NCBI GenBank assembly: GCA_963714255.1
Contig: CAVQNU010000015.1
Span: 254,138-318,137, forward strand
DNA length: 64,000 nt
Reading direction: 5' to 3'
Source of the DNA: Rhodovastum sp963714255
GTDB taxonomy: Bacteria; Pseudomonadota; Alphaproteobacteria; Acetobacterales; Acetobacteraceae
In this document: piece by piece, positions 1 to 7,954 of the stretch
How positions within the stretch are numbered: the first letter of the stretch is position 1
Layout: every line of letters starts with the position of its first letter
The notes under the pieces: model-generated
Databases searched by the model: none
What the model saw: only the letters and a program-made list of their open reading frames with translations
What the model was told of the DNA's origin: nothing
Translations under genes and position numbers: made by a program

Positions 1-407
1 ACATCGCCGCCGAATTCGTCTCGCGCATGAACTACGACCGCCCCGGACTGGCCGCGCTTGCCCTGACCACCGACAGCTCGGCGCTGACCGCCATCGGCAA
101 CGATTACGGGTATGTGCACGTGTTCGAGCGCCAGGTGCAGGCGCTCGGCCGTCCCGGCGACGTGCTGCTGGGCATCTCCACCTCCGGCCGCTCGCCGAAT
201 GTGCTGTTGGCGCTGCAAGCTGCGCGGGCGCAGGGCCTGGTCACGCTCGGCTTTGGCGGCGCCCAGGGCGGTCCGATGGCGGAGCACTGCGACATGCTGC
301 TGCGCGCGCCCTCGCCGTCCACGCCGCTCATCCAGCAGATCCATATCATTGCCGCCCACATCGTCTGCTCGCTGGTCGAGCGGGCGCTGCATCCCCAAGG
401 CGCCTGA
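1..407 (+). CDS. gmhA: Sedoheptulose-7-phosphate isomerase, 5' truncated by window edge
   Basis: GmhA converts sedoheptulose 7-phosphate to D-glycero-D-manno-heptose 7-phosphate in the cytoplasm, the first step of heptose precursor synthesis. The reading frame is already open at base 3, so only about the last 134 codons are present and the true start lies outside. The visible part is a SIS (sugar isomerase) domain with the sugar-phosphate loop GISTSGRSPN, the upstream segment ALTTDSSALTAIGNDYGY typical of GmhA, and a C-terminal helix beginning IQQIHIIAAHIVC. It ends two bases before the hddC-gmhB fusion gene, so the two are surely co-transcribed and act in the same pathway. Identity as GmhA rather than another SIS protein rests on these motifs plus the neighbouring heptose genes. 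Confidence 0.9.
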   Translation, partial: IAAEFVSRMNYDRPGLAALALTTDSSALTAIGNDYGYVHVFERQVQALGRPGDVLLGISTSGRSPNVLLALQAARAQGLVTLGFGGAQGGPMAEHCDMLLRAPSPSTPLIQQIHIIAAHIVCSLVERALHPQGA

Positions 408-409
408 GC

Positions 410-1669
410 ATGCGCCCGGCCACCATCCGGCAATGCGCCGTGCTGGCCGGCGGGCTGGGCACGCGTCTGGGGGCGATCACCTCCGACACCCCGAAACCCG
501 TCCTGCCCTGCGGCGACCGGCCTTTCCTGGCCTGGCTGCTGCGCGAGTTCCTCCGGTTCGGGGTGGAGGAGTTCGTGCTGCTGACCGGCCATCTGTCCGG
601 CCGGCTGCGCGAGAACCTGGCCGCAATCGCCGCCACCCTGCCGCTTCCGGTGTCGATCGTGGTCAGCGAGGAGCCGGTACGCGCCGGCACCGGCGGCGCT
701 TTGTTCCATGCAAGCGACAAGCTCGACGAGCGGTTCCTGCTGTGCAACGGCGACTCGCTGTTCGATTTCAACATCGCCGCCCTGCTGGCCGCCGCCGCCC
801 ACGACCCCGATGAGGTGATCGGACGCATCGTGCTGCGCCGGCTGGAGGACACGCAGCGCTACGGCGTGGTGGACACCGACGGCGAGCGGGTGCGCGCCTT
901 CCGCGAGCGGCCGGAAGGGGAGGGGCCCACCCCGGGGACCATCAACGCCGGCATCTATCTGTTCGATCGCCGCGTGCTCGACCATGTAACGCCGGTCTGT
1001 TCGTTAGAGCGCGATGTTCTGCCCGGGTTGGCCGCGCGCGGCGTGCTGCGCGCCACCGAGGCGTCCGGCTATTTCGTCGACATCGGCATCCCCGACGACC
1101 TGGCCCGCGCGCGGCGCGACCTGCCGGCCCGTCTGCACCGCCCGGCGCTGTTCCTCGACCGCGACGGCGTGCTCAACGTCGATCATGGCTGGGTGGGCAC
1201 GCGCGACCGGTTCGAGTGGGTGCCGGGCGCCCGCGAAGCGGTACATCTTGCGGTGACGCGCGGCTGGCACGTCTTCGTGGTCACCAACCAGTCCGGCGTG
1301 GCGCGCGGCCATTACGATGAAGTGGCGGTGCAGACGCTGATGCGCTGGGTGGCCGGGCAATTGCGGCAAGCCGGTGGAACGATTGATGACTGGCGCTATT
1401 GTCCGACCCATCCGGAGGCCAGCGTGGCGGAGTACCGCCGCGCCAGCGACTGGCGTAAGCCGGGTCCCGGCATGCTGCTGGATCTGATCCGTGCCTGGGA
1501 ACTCGATCCCGCCCAGGCGGTCATGATCGGCGATAGCGACAGCGACATGCAGGCGGCGGCAGCCTCCGGGGTGCGCGCGGTGCGCTTCAACGGCGGCGAC
1601 CTTGCCGCCCTCGCCGATCCGCTGGTGACGGATGGGCGGCCTGCCGGCGCGGTGCCGGCGCCGGGTTAA
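410..1669 (+). CDS. Fusion of heptose-1-phosphate guanylyltransferase (HddC-like) and heptose bisphosphate phosphatase (GmhB-like)
   Basis: A 419-residue two-domain protein. Residues about 8-235 form a sugar nucleotidyltransferase with the loop LAGGLGTRLG and TPKPVLP, typical of HddC, which makes GDP-D-glycero-alpha-D-manno-heptose. Residues about 243-405 form a HAD phosphatase with the D-x-D nucleophile motif FLDRDGVLN (Asp about 250 and 252), VVTNQSGVARG, the zinc-loop-like stretch around CPTHPE, and MIGDSDSDM, which fits GmhB (removal of the 7-phosphate). The two activities are usually separate genes; here one chain carries consecutive pathway steps. The ATG at 410 lies two bases after gmhA. 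With hddA further on, this gives a near-complete GDP-heptose route. The domain order and motifs are seen; the exact anomer and nucleotide are inferred from family and context. Confidence 0.88.
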   Translation: MRPATIRQCAVLAGGLGTRLGAITSDTPKPVLPCGDRPFLAWLLREFLRFGVEEFVLLTGHLSGRLRENLAAIAATLPLPVSIVVSEEPVRAGTGGALFHASDKLDERFLLCNGDSLFDFNIAALLAAAAHDPDEVIGRIVLRRLEDTQRYGVVDTDGERVRAFRERPEGEGPTPGTINAGIYLFDRRVLDHVTPVCSLERDVLPGLAARGVLRATEASGYFVDIGIPDDLARARRDLPARLHRPALFLDRDGVLNVDHGWVGTRDRFEWVPGAREAVHLAVTRGWHVFVVTNQSGVARGHYDEVAVQTLMRWVAGQLRQAGGTIDDWRYCPTHPEASVAEYRRASDWRKPGPGMLLDLIRAWELDPAQAVMIGDSDSDMQAAAASGVRAVRFNGGDLAALADPLVTDGRPAGAVPAPG

Positions 1670-1815
1670 GCGGGGGTGCGTCGCTTGTCACCCGGACAAG
1701 GAATGGACGCATCGCGCCGGCGCCGTTATCGCCGGGCGTCATCCGGAGGTGGCTTTCCAAGCCTGATGGTGCAGATGTCTGTGCAAGTTGGCCCCGTGTT
1801 CCGCCGGTCGCACCC

Positions 1816-4629
1816 GTGACGCCGCACGATGCCGTGACGTCAGTGGCGGTGCCGATCAATGGCAACCTCGACGATGTGCGGCCGGACGGGACGATTGTCG
1901 CCTGGTGCTGGTCGCCGGCCGAGCCGGCCCTTCGCCGCGAAGTGGGCGTGTGGATCGACGGGCTGGAGGTGCTGCGCGCCCGCTGCGATCAGATGCGTCC
2001 CGACCTGCTCGGCGCCGGCGTCGGCGACGGCGCCCATGGCCTGCAACTGGCACTGCCCGCCGGCATCGCCTTGCCCGGGCGCAGCGTGACGGTGACCCTG
2101 CGCGACGTGGCGACGGGCCGGCAGATCGGCACTGACACGCCGGTCACCTGGCAGGATGCGCCGCAGGATACCCAGTCCGGCACCCAGCCGCGCGTCTTGA
2201 GCGGCAATCTCGACCGGGTCACCAAGGATGGCTGGGTGCTCGGCTGGTGCTGGTACCCCGACCACCCGGGCGAACATGCCGATCTCACGGTGCTGGTGGA
2301 CGACGAACCGGTGGGCACGACGCGGGCGGCCAACTTCAGGCCCGACCTGCAGGCGGCCGGCATCGGCGACGGCACCCACGCCTTTTCGTTCGCCTTGCCG
2401 TGGACGGTCATGGCCGACAAGGGGATGCTGCGGGTCAGCGTGCGCGAAACCGCGACCCTGACCATGCTCGGCGACCCGATCCTGATGCGGGCCGGGCGGC
2501 TGGCGGCGGCCGAGGACCGCATCCAGGACCTGGAACGGCAGATCCGCCTGCTGCGCGCGCGGCTCGACGATTTCGGCCGGCAGGATCAGATGCAGCAGGA
2601 GGACCGGGCCGCGCGCGATCTGTTCGCCACCGTGGCGAATTTCTTCCAGGCCCTGGCGGACGGCGATGCCGACAGCGTGACCGGCGGCGGCCTGAAGGCG
2701 GCGGTCGAGGACATAACCACACGCTTCGTCCCGATTGCGCTCGCCATTCCGGCGGCGCCGGTGGCGACCATCTGCGTGCATGCCGGCGCCGCGCTCGACA
2801 CGGTCTATCGCTGCCTGGCGGCGTTGCGCGACGCAGGCGCCGACCGGCAGGCCGACATCGTGCTGCTCGATGATGGCGCGCAGGGCGGCGAGGCGGCGCT
2901 GCTGCCGGCGGTGGTGCGCAACCTGCGCTATGTACGCGTGCCGCCGCACGGCAACGTGCTCGCGGCGCGCAACGACGTGGCGGCGACCGGGCGTGGCGCC
3001 CTGGTGGCCTATCTGGCCCCGCAGGTGCAGGTGATGCCCGGCTGGCTGGACGAGATCGCCGCCACTTTTGCGCGTGAGCCCGCCGCCGCGGCGGTGGGAT
3101 CGAAGCTGGTGCGCGATGACGGCCTGCTGCATCACACCGGCATCCTGATCGGCCCGGACAAAACCCTGCGCGATCCTGGCCGGTTCGCCATGGCGGCGGA
3201 CCCGGAGCACGATTTCCTGCGCGGCATGCAGGCCCTGGGGGACGCCGCCTTCGCGCTGCGCCTCGACATGATGGCCGAGGTCGGCGGGTTCGGCACCGGC
3301 TTTGCCAGCCCGGCGCATGCCGTGTTCGACCTGTGCATGCGCCTGCTGGCGAGCGGCCGGCAGGTGCTCTACCAGCCGCTCGCGGTCGCGGTCTGGTCGG
3401 ATGACGGCGCGGCCGACCCGGGGCCGGTCCCCGACCTGAGCCTGCCGGACGAGGATTCGCGACGCTTGCGCCAGCGCTGGGTGGATAACGCGCCTGCCGC
3501 CCCGGCGACCGGTTTCGCCGGCCACGTGCTTGTCATCGACAACGCCCTGCCGCGGCCGGACCGCGACGCCGGCTCGGTGGCGACGTTCGAACAGATGCTG
3601 CTGCTGCGCCGCCTCGGCTACCGGGTGGCGTTCGCCTCGGCCGGTGGCGATGAGGACCTGCCGGAGGAAAAGGCCGAACTGCGCCGCAACGGCATCGAGG
3701 TGGTGGGGCCGCCAGCCTATGATTCGGTCACCGCCTACCTGGACGCCTACGGTGCCGGGCTCGACCTCGTGCATGTCTACCGCCACGCCAATGCCACGAT
3801 GTTCTTCGACCGGGTGCGCGCGCGCGCGCCGCAGGCCAAGCTGCTGTTCGCGCCGGCCGACCTGCACCATGTGCGCGAGGCCCGCCTGGCCGAGCTGACC
3901 GGCGAGGCCGCGCCCGATCCGGCCCGCACCCGGGAGGCGGAGTTGGCGTGCATCCGCGCCAGCGACGCCACCATCATCACCAGCGACCACGAGATGGCGT
4001 TGCTGCGCGACGATGTGCCGCCGGCCAAACTCAAGCTGTTGCGCTGGATCGCGCAGGCGCGGCCGGCCGCGCCGGGCTTCGCCGCGCGCGCCGGGCTGTG
4101 CTTCCTCGGCGGTTTCGGCCATCCGCCCAATGCCGATGCCGTGCACTGGTTCGCCGCCGAGGTGCTGCCGTTGGCGCTGCAAACCTTGCCCGGCCTGCGC
4201 CTGTTCGTCGCCGGCGCCAACCCGCCCGAGTTTATCCGCGCCCTGGCCTCCGACAATGTCGAGGTGCTGGGCTGGGTCGCCGATCTCGATGCGCTGTTCG
4301 GGCAGGTCCGCCTGTCGGTGGCGCCGCTCCGCTATGGGGCCGGCTTCAAGGGCAAGGTCGCGACCAGCCTCGCCCATGGCGTGCCGGTGGTCGGCACGAC
4401 GATCGCGCTGGAGGGAACCGGGCTGGCGCCGGGCGACGGCATCGCGCTGGCCGACGACCCGGCGGCGTTTGCCGCCGAAGTCGTGCGGCTGCATCAGGAC
4501 GAAGCGGACTGGACCGTGCTGGCCGAGCGCGGCGTGCAGCGTTGCCGCGATCTGTATTCGCCCGAAGCGGCGCTGGAGGTTTACCGCCGGCTGCTCACCG
4601 ATCTGGGGCTGCCGGCGCCCGGCGGCTGA
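1816..4629 (+). CDS. Composite glycosyltransferase: two GWCW-type modules, coiled coil, GT2-like and GT4-like domains
   Basis: A 937-residue protein probably acting on a cell-surface glycan. Two copies of an approximately 80-residue module lie at residues about 14-98 and 126-205, each with a DG-x-V-x-W-C-W core and a later RPDL-x-x-AGxGDG stretch. A short coiled coil follows at about 230-280, then a GT2-like fold at about 308-530 and a GT4-like domain at about 569-930 with FLGGFGHPPNADAV and RYGAGFKGKV. The GT2 half keeps an early LLDD but has LAPQVQV where active relatives have NNDT or NSDT, so only the GT4 half may be catalytic. GTG at 1816 is taken as start; GTG at 1834 or 1843 is possible and no strong ribosome site is visible. 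It lies 146 bases after the heptose fusion gene, so a heptosyl or sugar-transfer role is plausible. Confidence 0.75.
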   Translation: MTPHDAVTSVAVPINGNLDDVRPDGTIVAWCWSPAEPALRREVGVWIDGLEVLRARCDQMRPDLLGAGVGDGAHGLQLALPAGIALPGRSVTVTLRDVATGRQIGTDTPVTWQDAPQDTQSGTQPRVLSGNLDRVTKDGWVLGWCWYPDHPGEHADLTVLVDDEPVGTTRAANFRPDLQAAGIGDGTHAFSFALPWTVMADKGMLRVSVRETATLTMLGDPILMRAGRLAAAEDRIQDLERQIRLLRARLDDFGRQDQMQQEDRAARDLFATVANFFQALADGDADSVTGGGLKAAVEDITTRFVPIALAIPAAPVATICVHAGAALDTVYRCLAALRDAGADRQADIVLLDDGAQGGEAALLPAVVRNLRYVRVPPHGNVLAARNDVAATGRGALVAYLAPQVQVMPGWLDEIAATFAREPAAAAVGSKLVRDDGLLHHTGILIGPDKTLRDPGRFAMAADPEHDFLRGMQALGDAAFALRLDMMAEVGGFGTGFASPAHAVFDLCMRLLASGRQVLYQPLAVAVWSDDGAADPGPVPDLSLPDEDSRRLRQRWVDNAPAAPATGFAGHVLVIDNALPRPDRDAGSVATFEQMLLLRRLGYRVAFASAGGDEDLPEEKAELRRNGIEVVGPPAYDSVTAYLDAYGAGLDLVHVYRHANATMFFDRVRARAPQAKLLFAPADLHHVREARLAELTGEAAPDPARTREAELACIRASDATIITSDHEMALLRDDVPPAKLKLLRWIAQARPAAPGFAARAGLCFLGGFGHPPNADAVHWFAAEVLPLALQTLPGLRLFVAGANPPEFIRALASDNVEVLGWVADLDALFGQVRLSVAPLRYGAGFKGKVATSLAHGVPVVGTTIALEGTGLAPGDGIALADDPAAFAAEVVRLHQDEADWTVLAERGVQRCRDLYSPEAALEVYRRLLTDLGLPAPGG

Positions 4630-4645
4630 TGGGCCGCATGGTGCT

Positions 4646-5695
4646 CTAACCGTCGCTGACGGTCCAGGACTCCGCGCCGCGCCCGGTGAAGTGGACCGCG
4701 CTCGCGGTGCCGCCCTCCCGGTTCAGCACCTCGATGAGCGCGACCCGGTGCTGCGGCGGCACGATGAACATCAGGAAGCCGCCGCCGCCGGCGCCCGACA
4801 CTTTTCCCGCCAATGCGCCGTTCGCCAGCGCGACCGCATGCAGATGCTCGATCGGCCCGGTGCTGATCCCGGCGGCGGTCTTTTTCTTCGCCAGCCAGGA
4901 CCGGCTCAGAATCTCCGCGACATGGCGGATTTCGCCGCGCAGCAGGGCCTGTTTCATTTCAATGGCGTCGCGCTTGAGCTGGTGCAATCCCGCCAGCGAG
5001 TCGGCGGTGGGCGAGACCATCAGCCGCTGTTGCTCGGCGATGATCATCTCCGAGCGGCGGGATACGCCGGTGAAGCAGGTGACCAGCGAGGTTTCCAGCT
5101 CGTTGACGAAGGCGCGCGGCACCCGCAGCGGATTGACGATCACCCGGTCATTGGCGAGGAATTCGATGAAATTGGCGCCGCCGAACGCCGCCGCATACTG
5201 GTCCTGCTTGCCGCCGGCCAGCCGCAGGTCGATGCGCTCGATCTCGAAGGCGAGATGGGCTACGTCGTACTGGCCGAGCGGCAGCTCCAGCAGGGTGCGG
5301 AACGCTTCCACCAGCGCCACCACCAGCGCCGAGGAGGAGCCCAGTCCGGACCCGGCCGGGGCATCGACATACGACGTGATCTTCAGCGGCACCGCCACGC
5401 CGCCGCAATAGTCGCGCATCATGCGCTGGTACACACCGGCATGCAGCGCCAGGCGCGCACCGGCGACGCTGCCAAGGTCGCAGGCCAGCCGCTCCTCGAC
5501 GCCGAGATCAGGGGCGAGGAACTGCACGCTGCCGTCGTCGGACGGCGCGATGAAGGCATAGGCGTAGCGGCCGATCGTCGCATTCAGCACCGCCCCGCCA
5601 TGCTCGTCGCAATACGGGCTGAGGTCGGTGCCGCCGCCGGCCAGTCCGAGACGGAGCGGCGCGCGCGCGCGGATCACCTTCGATGCACTGGTCAT
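4646..5695 (-). CDS. hddA: D-glycero-alpha-D-manno-heptose-7-phosphate kinase (GHMP family)
   Basis: A 349-residue GHMP-family kinase. The N-terminus RAPLRLGLAGGGTDLSPYC is the characteristic HddA opening; the ATP loop is PAGSGLGSSSALVVALV at about residues 110-126, and the third GHMP motif KVSGAGGGGFLMF is near the C-terminus. HddA phosphorylates D-glycero-D-manno-heptose 7-phosphate at the alpha-1 position, after which GmhB removes the 7-phosphate and HddC attaches GMP. The length fits the family. It is transcribed towards the glycosyltransferase at 1816-4629 (convergent, 16-base gap), so it is not in the gmhA operon although it serves the same pathway. The methyltransferase-like gene upstream on the same strand stops 19 bases before this start, so those two probably share a transcript. 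Confidence 0.9.
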   Translation of the reverse strand: MTSASKVIRARAPLRLGLAGGGTDLSPYCDEHGGAVLNATIGRYAYAFIAPSDDGSVQFLAPDLGVEERLACDLGSVAGARLALHAGVYQRMMRDYCGGVAVPLKITSYVDAPAGSGLGSSSALVVALVEAFRTLLELPLGQYDVAHLAFEIERIDLRLAGGKQDQYAAAFGGANFIEFLANDRVIVNPLRVPRAFVNELETSLVTCFTGVSRRSEMIIAEQQRLMVSPTADSLAGLHQLKRDAIEMKQALLRGEIRHVAEILSRSWLAKKKTAAGISTGPIEHLHAVALANGALAGKVSGAGGGGFLMFIVPPQHRVALIEVLNREGGTASAVHFTGRGAESWTVSDG

Positions 5696-5714
5696 GAAAC
5701 GGGTCCCGGAGCGG

Positions 5715-6545
5715 CTAAGCGACGGCGGAGATTATCATATTGAAGGGACCGAGATAGCCGAGTTCGTCCGACCAGGTGAGGTGGGCGCGGGCATCGGCAA
5801 AGCCGGCCCCCCGCAGCAGGTCGAGAATGTCCCAGCCCAGCTCGTGCACCTCGCCGCCGGCCTCGCCCGGCAGCCGGCCGGCCACCCGCGGCAATCCGTC
5901 CAGGCGGGACACGGTGCGGGCGGCAAGGGCGCGGAACGGCACGGTGAACACGAACTGCCCGCCCGGCACCAGCACCCGGCGGAGCTCGCCGAGGGCGGCC
6001 TCCAGCGGCGGCACGCGGTGCAGGTAGTCTGACGACACCACCAGGTGAAACGCCGCGTCGGCCGCGGCGAGCCGATAGGCCGGCGCGGCAGCGCCGGCGG
6101 CGCGCACGAGGCCGAGGCGTGGAACGCTGGTGATGCCGCCAGCCTGGGCGCCGATGCGCCGGTCCACCGGACAAGGCGGCCCGAACAGCAGCACCCGCGA
6201 CCAGCCGCGCAGCCCGGCCACGGCTGCGAGGAAATGCAGCATCGCGCGGTTGCGGTTATTGAGACGATCCTCGCAGTCGCAGGTCAGTTCCTCGCGCCAG
6301 TTGGGGACTATCCGCCCGTCGGCCAGCGCCTCGCCGCCTTCGGTGCGGGCGGTGAAACGGGCGCGGCGCAGGCAGGGGGCGCATGTGCCGTCGCGCAGGA
6401 TGGCGTCCCCGGTATTGGCGAGGCCGCGCTCGTAGACGTAGCGGGCATCCATGCGCGGTTGCATGTCGCGCCGGTACTCCTCGAACTCCGCGAAGGAGAC
6501 GAAGTTGGCCGACGGGAACCGGACGTGGAGGCTTGGGTCTGACAT
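5715..6545 (-). CDS. SAM-dependent methyltransferase-like protein
   Basis: A 276-residue protein from the ATG at 6545 (MSDPSLHVRFPS). The C-terminal half has the class I methyltransferase tail: FHLVVSSDYLHRVPPLEAAL followed by RRVLVPGGQFVFTVPF, as in Methyltransf_11 proteins that modify sugars or lipids. Motif I is odd: where E/D-x-G-x-G-x-G is expected there is RVLLFGPPCPVDRRIG, so cofactor binding may be altered. The N-terminal half has two cysteine pairs, CAPC and CDC, suggesting a small metal site. The open frame continues upstream through an intergenic palindrome to 6959, but that extension is repeat sequence and was not used. The surroundings (glycosyltransferases, sulfotransferase, heptose genes) suggest a polysaccharide modification role; the substrate is unknown. 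Confidence 0.7.
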   Translation of the reverse strand: MSDPSLHVRFPSANFVSFAEFEEYRRDMQPRMDARYVYERGLANTGDAILRDGTCAPCLRRARFTARTEGGEALADGRIVPNWREELTCDCEDRLNNRNRAMLHFLAAVAGLRGWSRVLLFGPPCPVDRRIGAQAGGITSVPRLGLVRAAGAAAPAYRLAAADAAFHLVVSSDYLHRVPPLEAALGELRRVLVPGGQFVFTVPFRALAARTVSRLDGLPRVAGRLPGEAGGEVHELGWDILDLLRGAGFADARAHLTWSDELGYLGPFNMIISAVA

Positions 6546-6573
6546 CGTCCTGTGGGGGACCGAGTAAGGAAGA

Positions 6574-6651
6574 AAGGCCAGGGCTCTGCCCTGGACCCCA
6601 CTACTTAAACACTTTTTTAAGTAATGGGGTCCAGGGCAGAGCCCTGGCCTT
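6574..6651. repeat. Dispersed palindromic repeat, copy 1
   Basis: A nearly perfect inverted repeat: 35-base arms (6574-6608 and 6617-6651, one mismatch) around an eight-base loop. The arms contain the family core CCAGGGCAGAGCCCTGG. It lies between two minus-strand genes and could act as a transcription terminator or mRNA-stabilising hairpin. Eight other copies or relatives occur in the window. Confidence 0.85.
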
Positions 6652-6657
6652 GCTTCC

Positions 6658-7896
6658 TTACCCGATCCCTCCGCCGGAAGCCCGCCAGCGGTGGCGAAAC
6701 GCAGCGAGCGCCAGCAGCGCCGCCCGCGGACGTTCCCGTTGCGGCGGTTCCTGGCCCGCCGTCCTGACCGGCTCGCGCCAAGCCTGTGCAGCGGCCCCCA
6801 GCAGGCGGCAGCGCAGCCACAGATCAGCGCTCTCGAGCGCCGCGCCGTCCGCCATTTCCGCTTCCACGCCGCCGGCCCTGACCAGCAGGTCGCGCGCCAG
6901 CGCGATGCGCAGGCCGAGCCTGGCCGGCGCCACGACCTCCGGGGCGGCGGCGAGCGCATTCACCCGCGCGCACGCCGCCAGCGCCGCGGGGCCGAGCAGC
7001 ACCGTCTGCGGTGCCGCGGCGGCATGCCGGGCCAGCGCCAGCAACGCGGCGGCGGACGGCAACTGAACCGCCGGCTCAAGCAGTGCAATGGTGGTGCCGC
7101 GCGCGGCGCGGGCGCCGAGGGCGACGCCGCGGGCCATCCCCTCCGGGCCGCCGGCGCGGAAATAGACGATGTTGGGCACCAGCGCGGGCAGCAGCGCGGT
7201 GGCAGGATCGGCGGCGTCGTCAATCAGCAGGATCTCGCCCTCGATCGCCGTCAGCGCCGGCGCAAGCGCCCGCAGGCGGCGCAGGGCTGCATACACGTCA
7301 GGCCCCGCCGGCAGGACGATGCTGATGCCCGGACGGCCCGACCGTGGCAAGGCAAGCCCGGCGGCGGCGCGTTGCAGGCCGCCGAGCGCCACCGTGGCCG
7401 CGATGCCGGCACTGTCGTCATGGGCCCGGGCACGGGCGGCGAGCAGCAGCGCGAGCCGCGCGAAGCCGTCGCGCAGATGGTCTGCCTTGCTCGTCTGTTC
7501 CCGCCCGGCGCGCAGGGCCTCCAGGTCGGTCCACAATGCCTGCACGCGGCCGGCGGCGGCGTCGATGGCCTCGCGGTGCGCGGGCGCCGGTGCCTGCCGC
7601 ACAATGCGTGCGAACACCTGTTTGGACTGCCGCTCGCGGCCGGTGATCATCACCGGGCCATCATCCGGGATGGCGCCCGGCGGCAGTCGGAAGCGGAAAC
7701 CGTGGTGGCCATCGCCGACGCCCTGGGTGACCAGGTCGCGGCGGAACATCGCCGATACCATGGCGCCGACGCGGACGTCCTCGACCAGGATCTCGGCGAC
7801 CAGCCGTTGCCCGGGCAGGTCGGGCGACCATACCCAGCCCTCGACGCTGCCGTCGGGCTGGAGCTGGATGTCGCCGGTGATGGGGGGGACGGTCAT
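6658..7896 (-). CDS. Degenerate GT2-like protein with one GWxWSP module
   Basis: A 412-residue protein from the ATG at 7896 (MTVPPITGDIQLQ). Residues about 5-95 repeat the module of the 937-residue glycosyltransferase: DGSVEGWVWSPDLPGQR, then FRRDL and GVGDGHHGFRFRLP. Residues about 195-400 look like a GT2 fold (ISIVLPAGPDVYAALRRL, then EILLIDDAADP). The catalytic N-x-D-T region has become IALLEPAVQLPS, so it is probably not an active transferase by itself. Low-complexity alanine-rich stretches add to the impression of relaxed constraint. Both borders carry surface-glycan genes. It might be a scaffold or glycan-binding partner, or a decaying gene; no precise function can be given. Confidence 0.6.
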   Translation of the reverse strand: MTVPPITGDIQLQPDGSVEGWVWSPDLPGQRLVAEILVEDVRVGAMVSAMFRRDLVTQGVGDGHHGFRFRLPPGAIPDDGPVMITGRERQSKQVFARIVRQAPAPAHREAIDAAAGRVQALWTDLEALRAGREQTSKADHLRDGFARLALLLAARARAHDDSAGIAATVALGGLQRAAAGLALPRSGRPGISIVLPAGPDVYAALRRLRALAPALTAIEGEILLIDDAADPATALLPALVPNIVYFRAGGPEGMARGVALGARAARGTTIALLEPAVQLPSAAALLALARHAAAAPQTVLLGPAALAACARVNALAAAPEVVAPARLGLRIALARDLLVRAGGVEAEMADGAALESADLWLRCRLLGAAAQAWREPVRTAGQEPPQRERPRAALLALAAFRHRWRASGGGIG

Positions 7897-7954
7897 TGCG
7901 CCGAAGCTTGCAGAAAAACCGCCGCCCGCGGCAAGCGGCACAGCAGAACCCGGA

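Noticed and set aside
1840..4494. A very long open frame antisense to the 937-residue glycosyltransferase
   Set aside because: High GC makes stop codons rare on the opposite strand. The translation is arginine/histidine/glutamine-rich with no domain, while the forward frame has clear motifs.
6546..6959. N-terminal extension of the methyltransferase-like protein
   Set aside because: It translates the palindromic repeat and the antisense of the neighbouring gene; the ATG at 6545 gives a sensible N-terminus.
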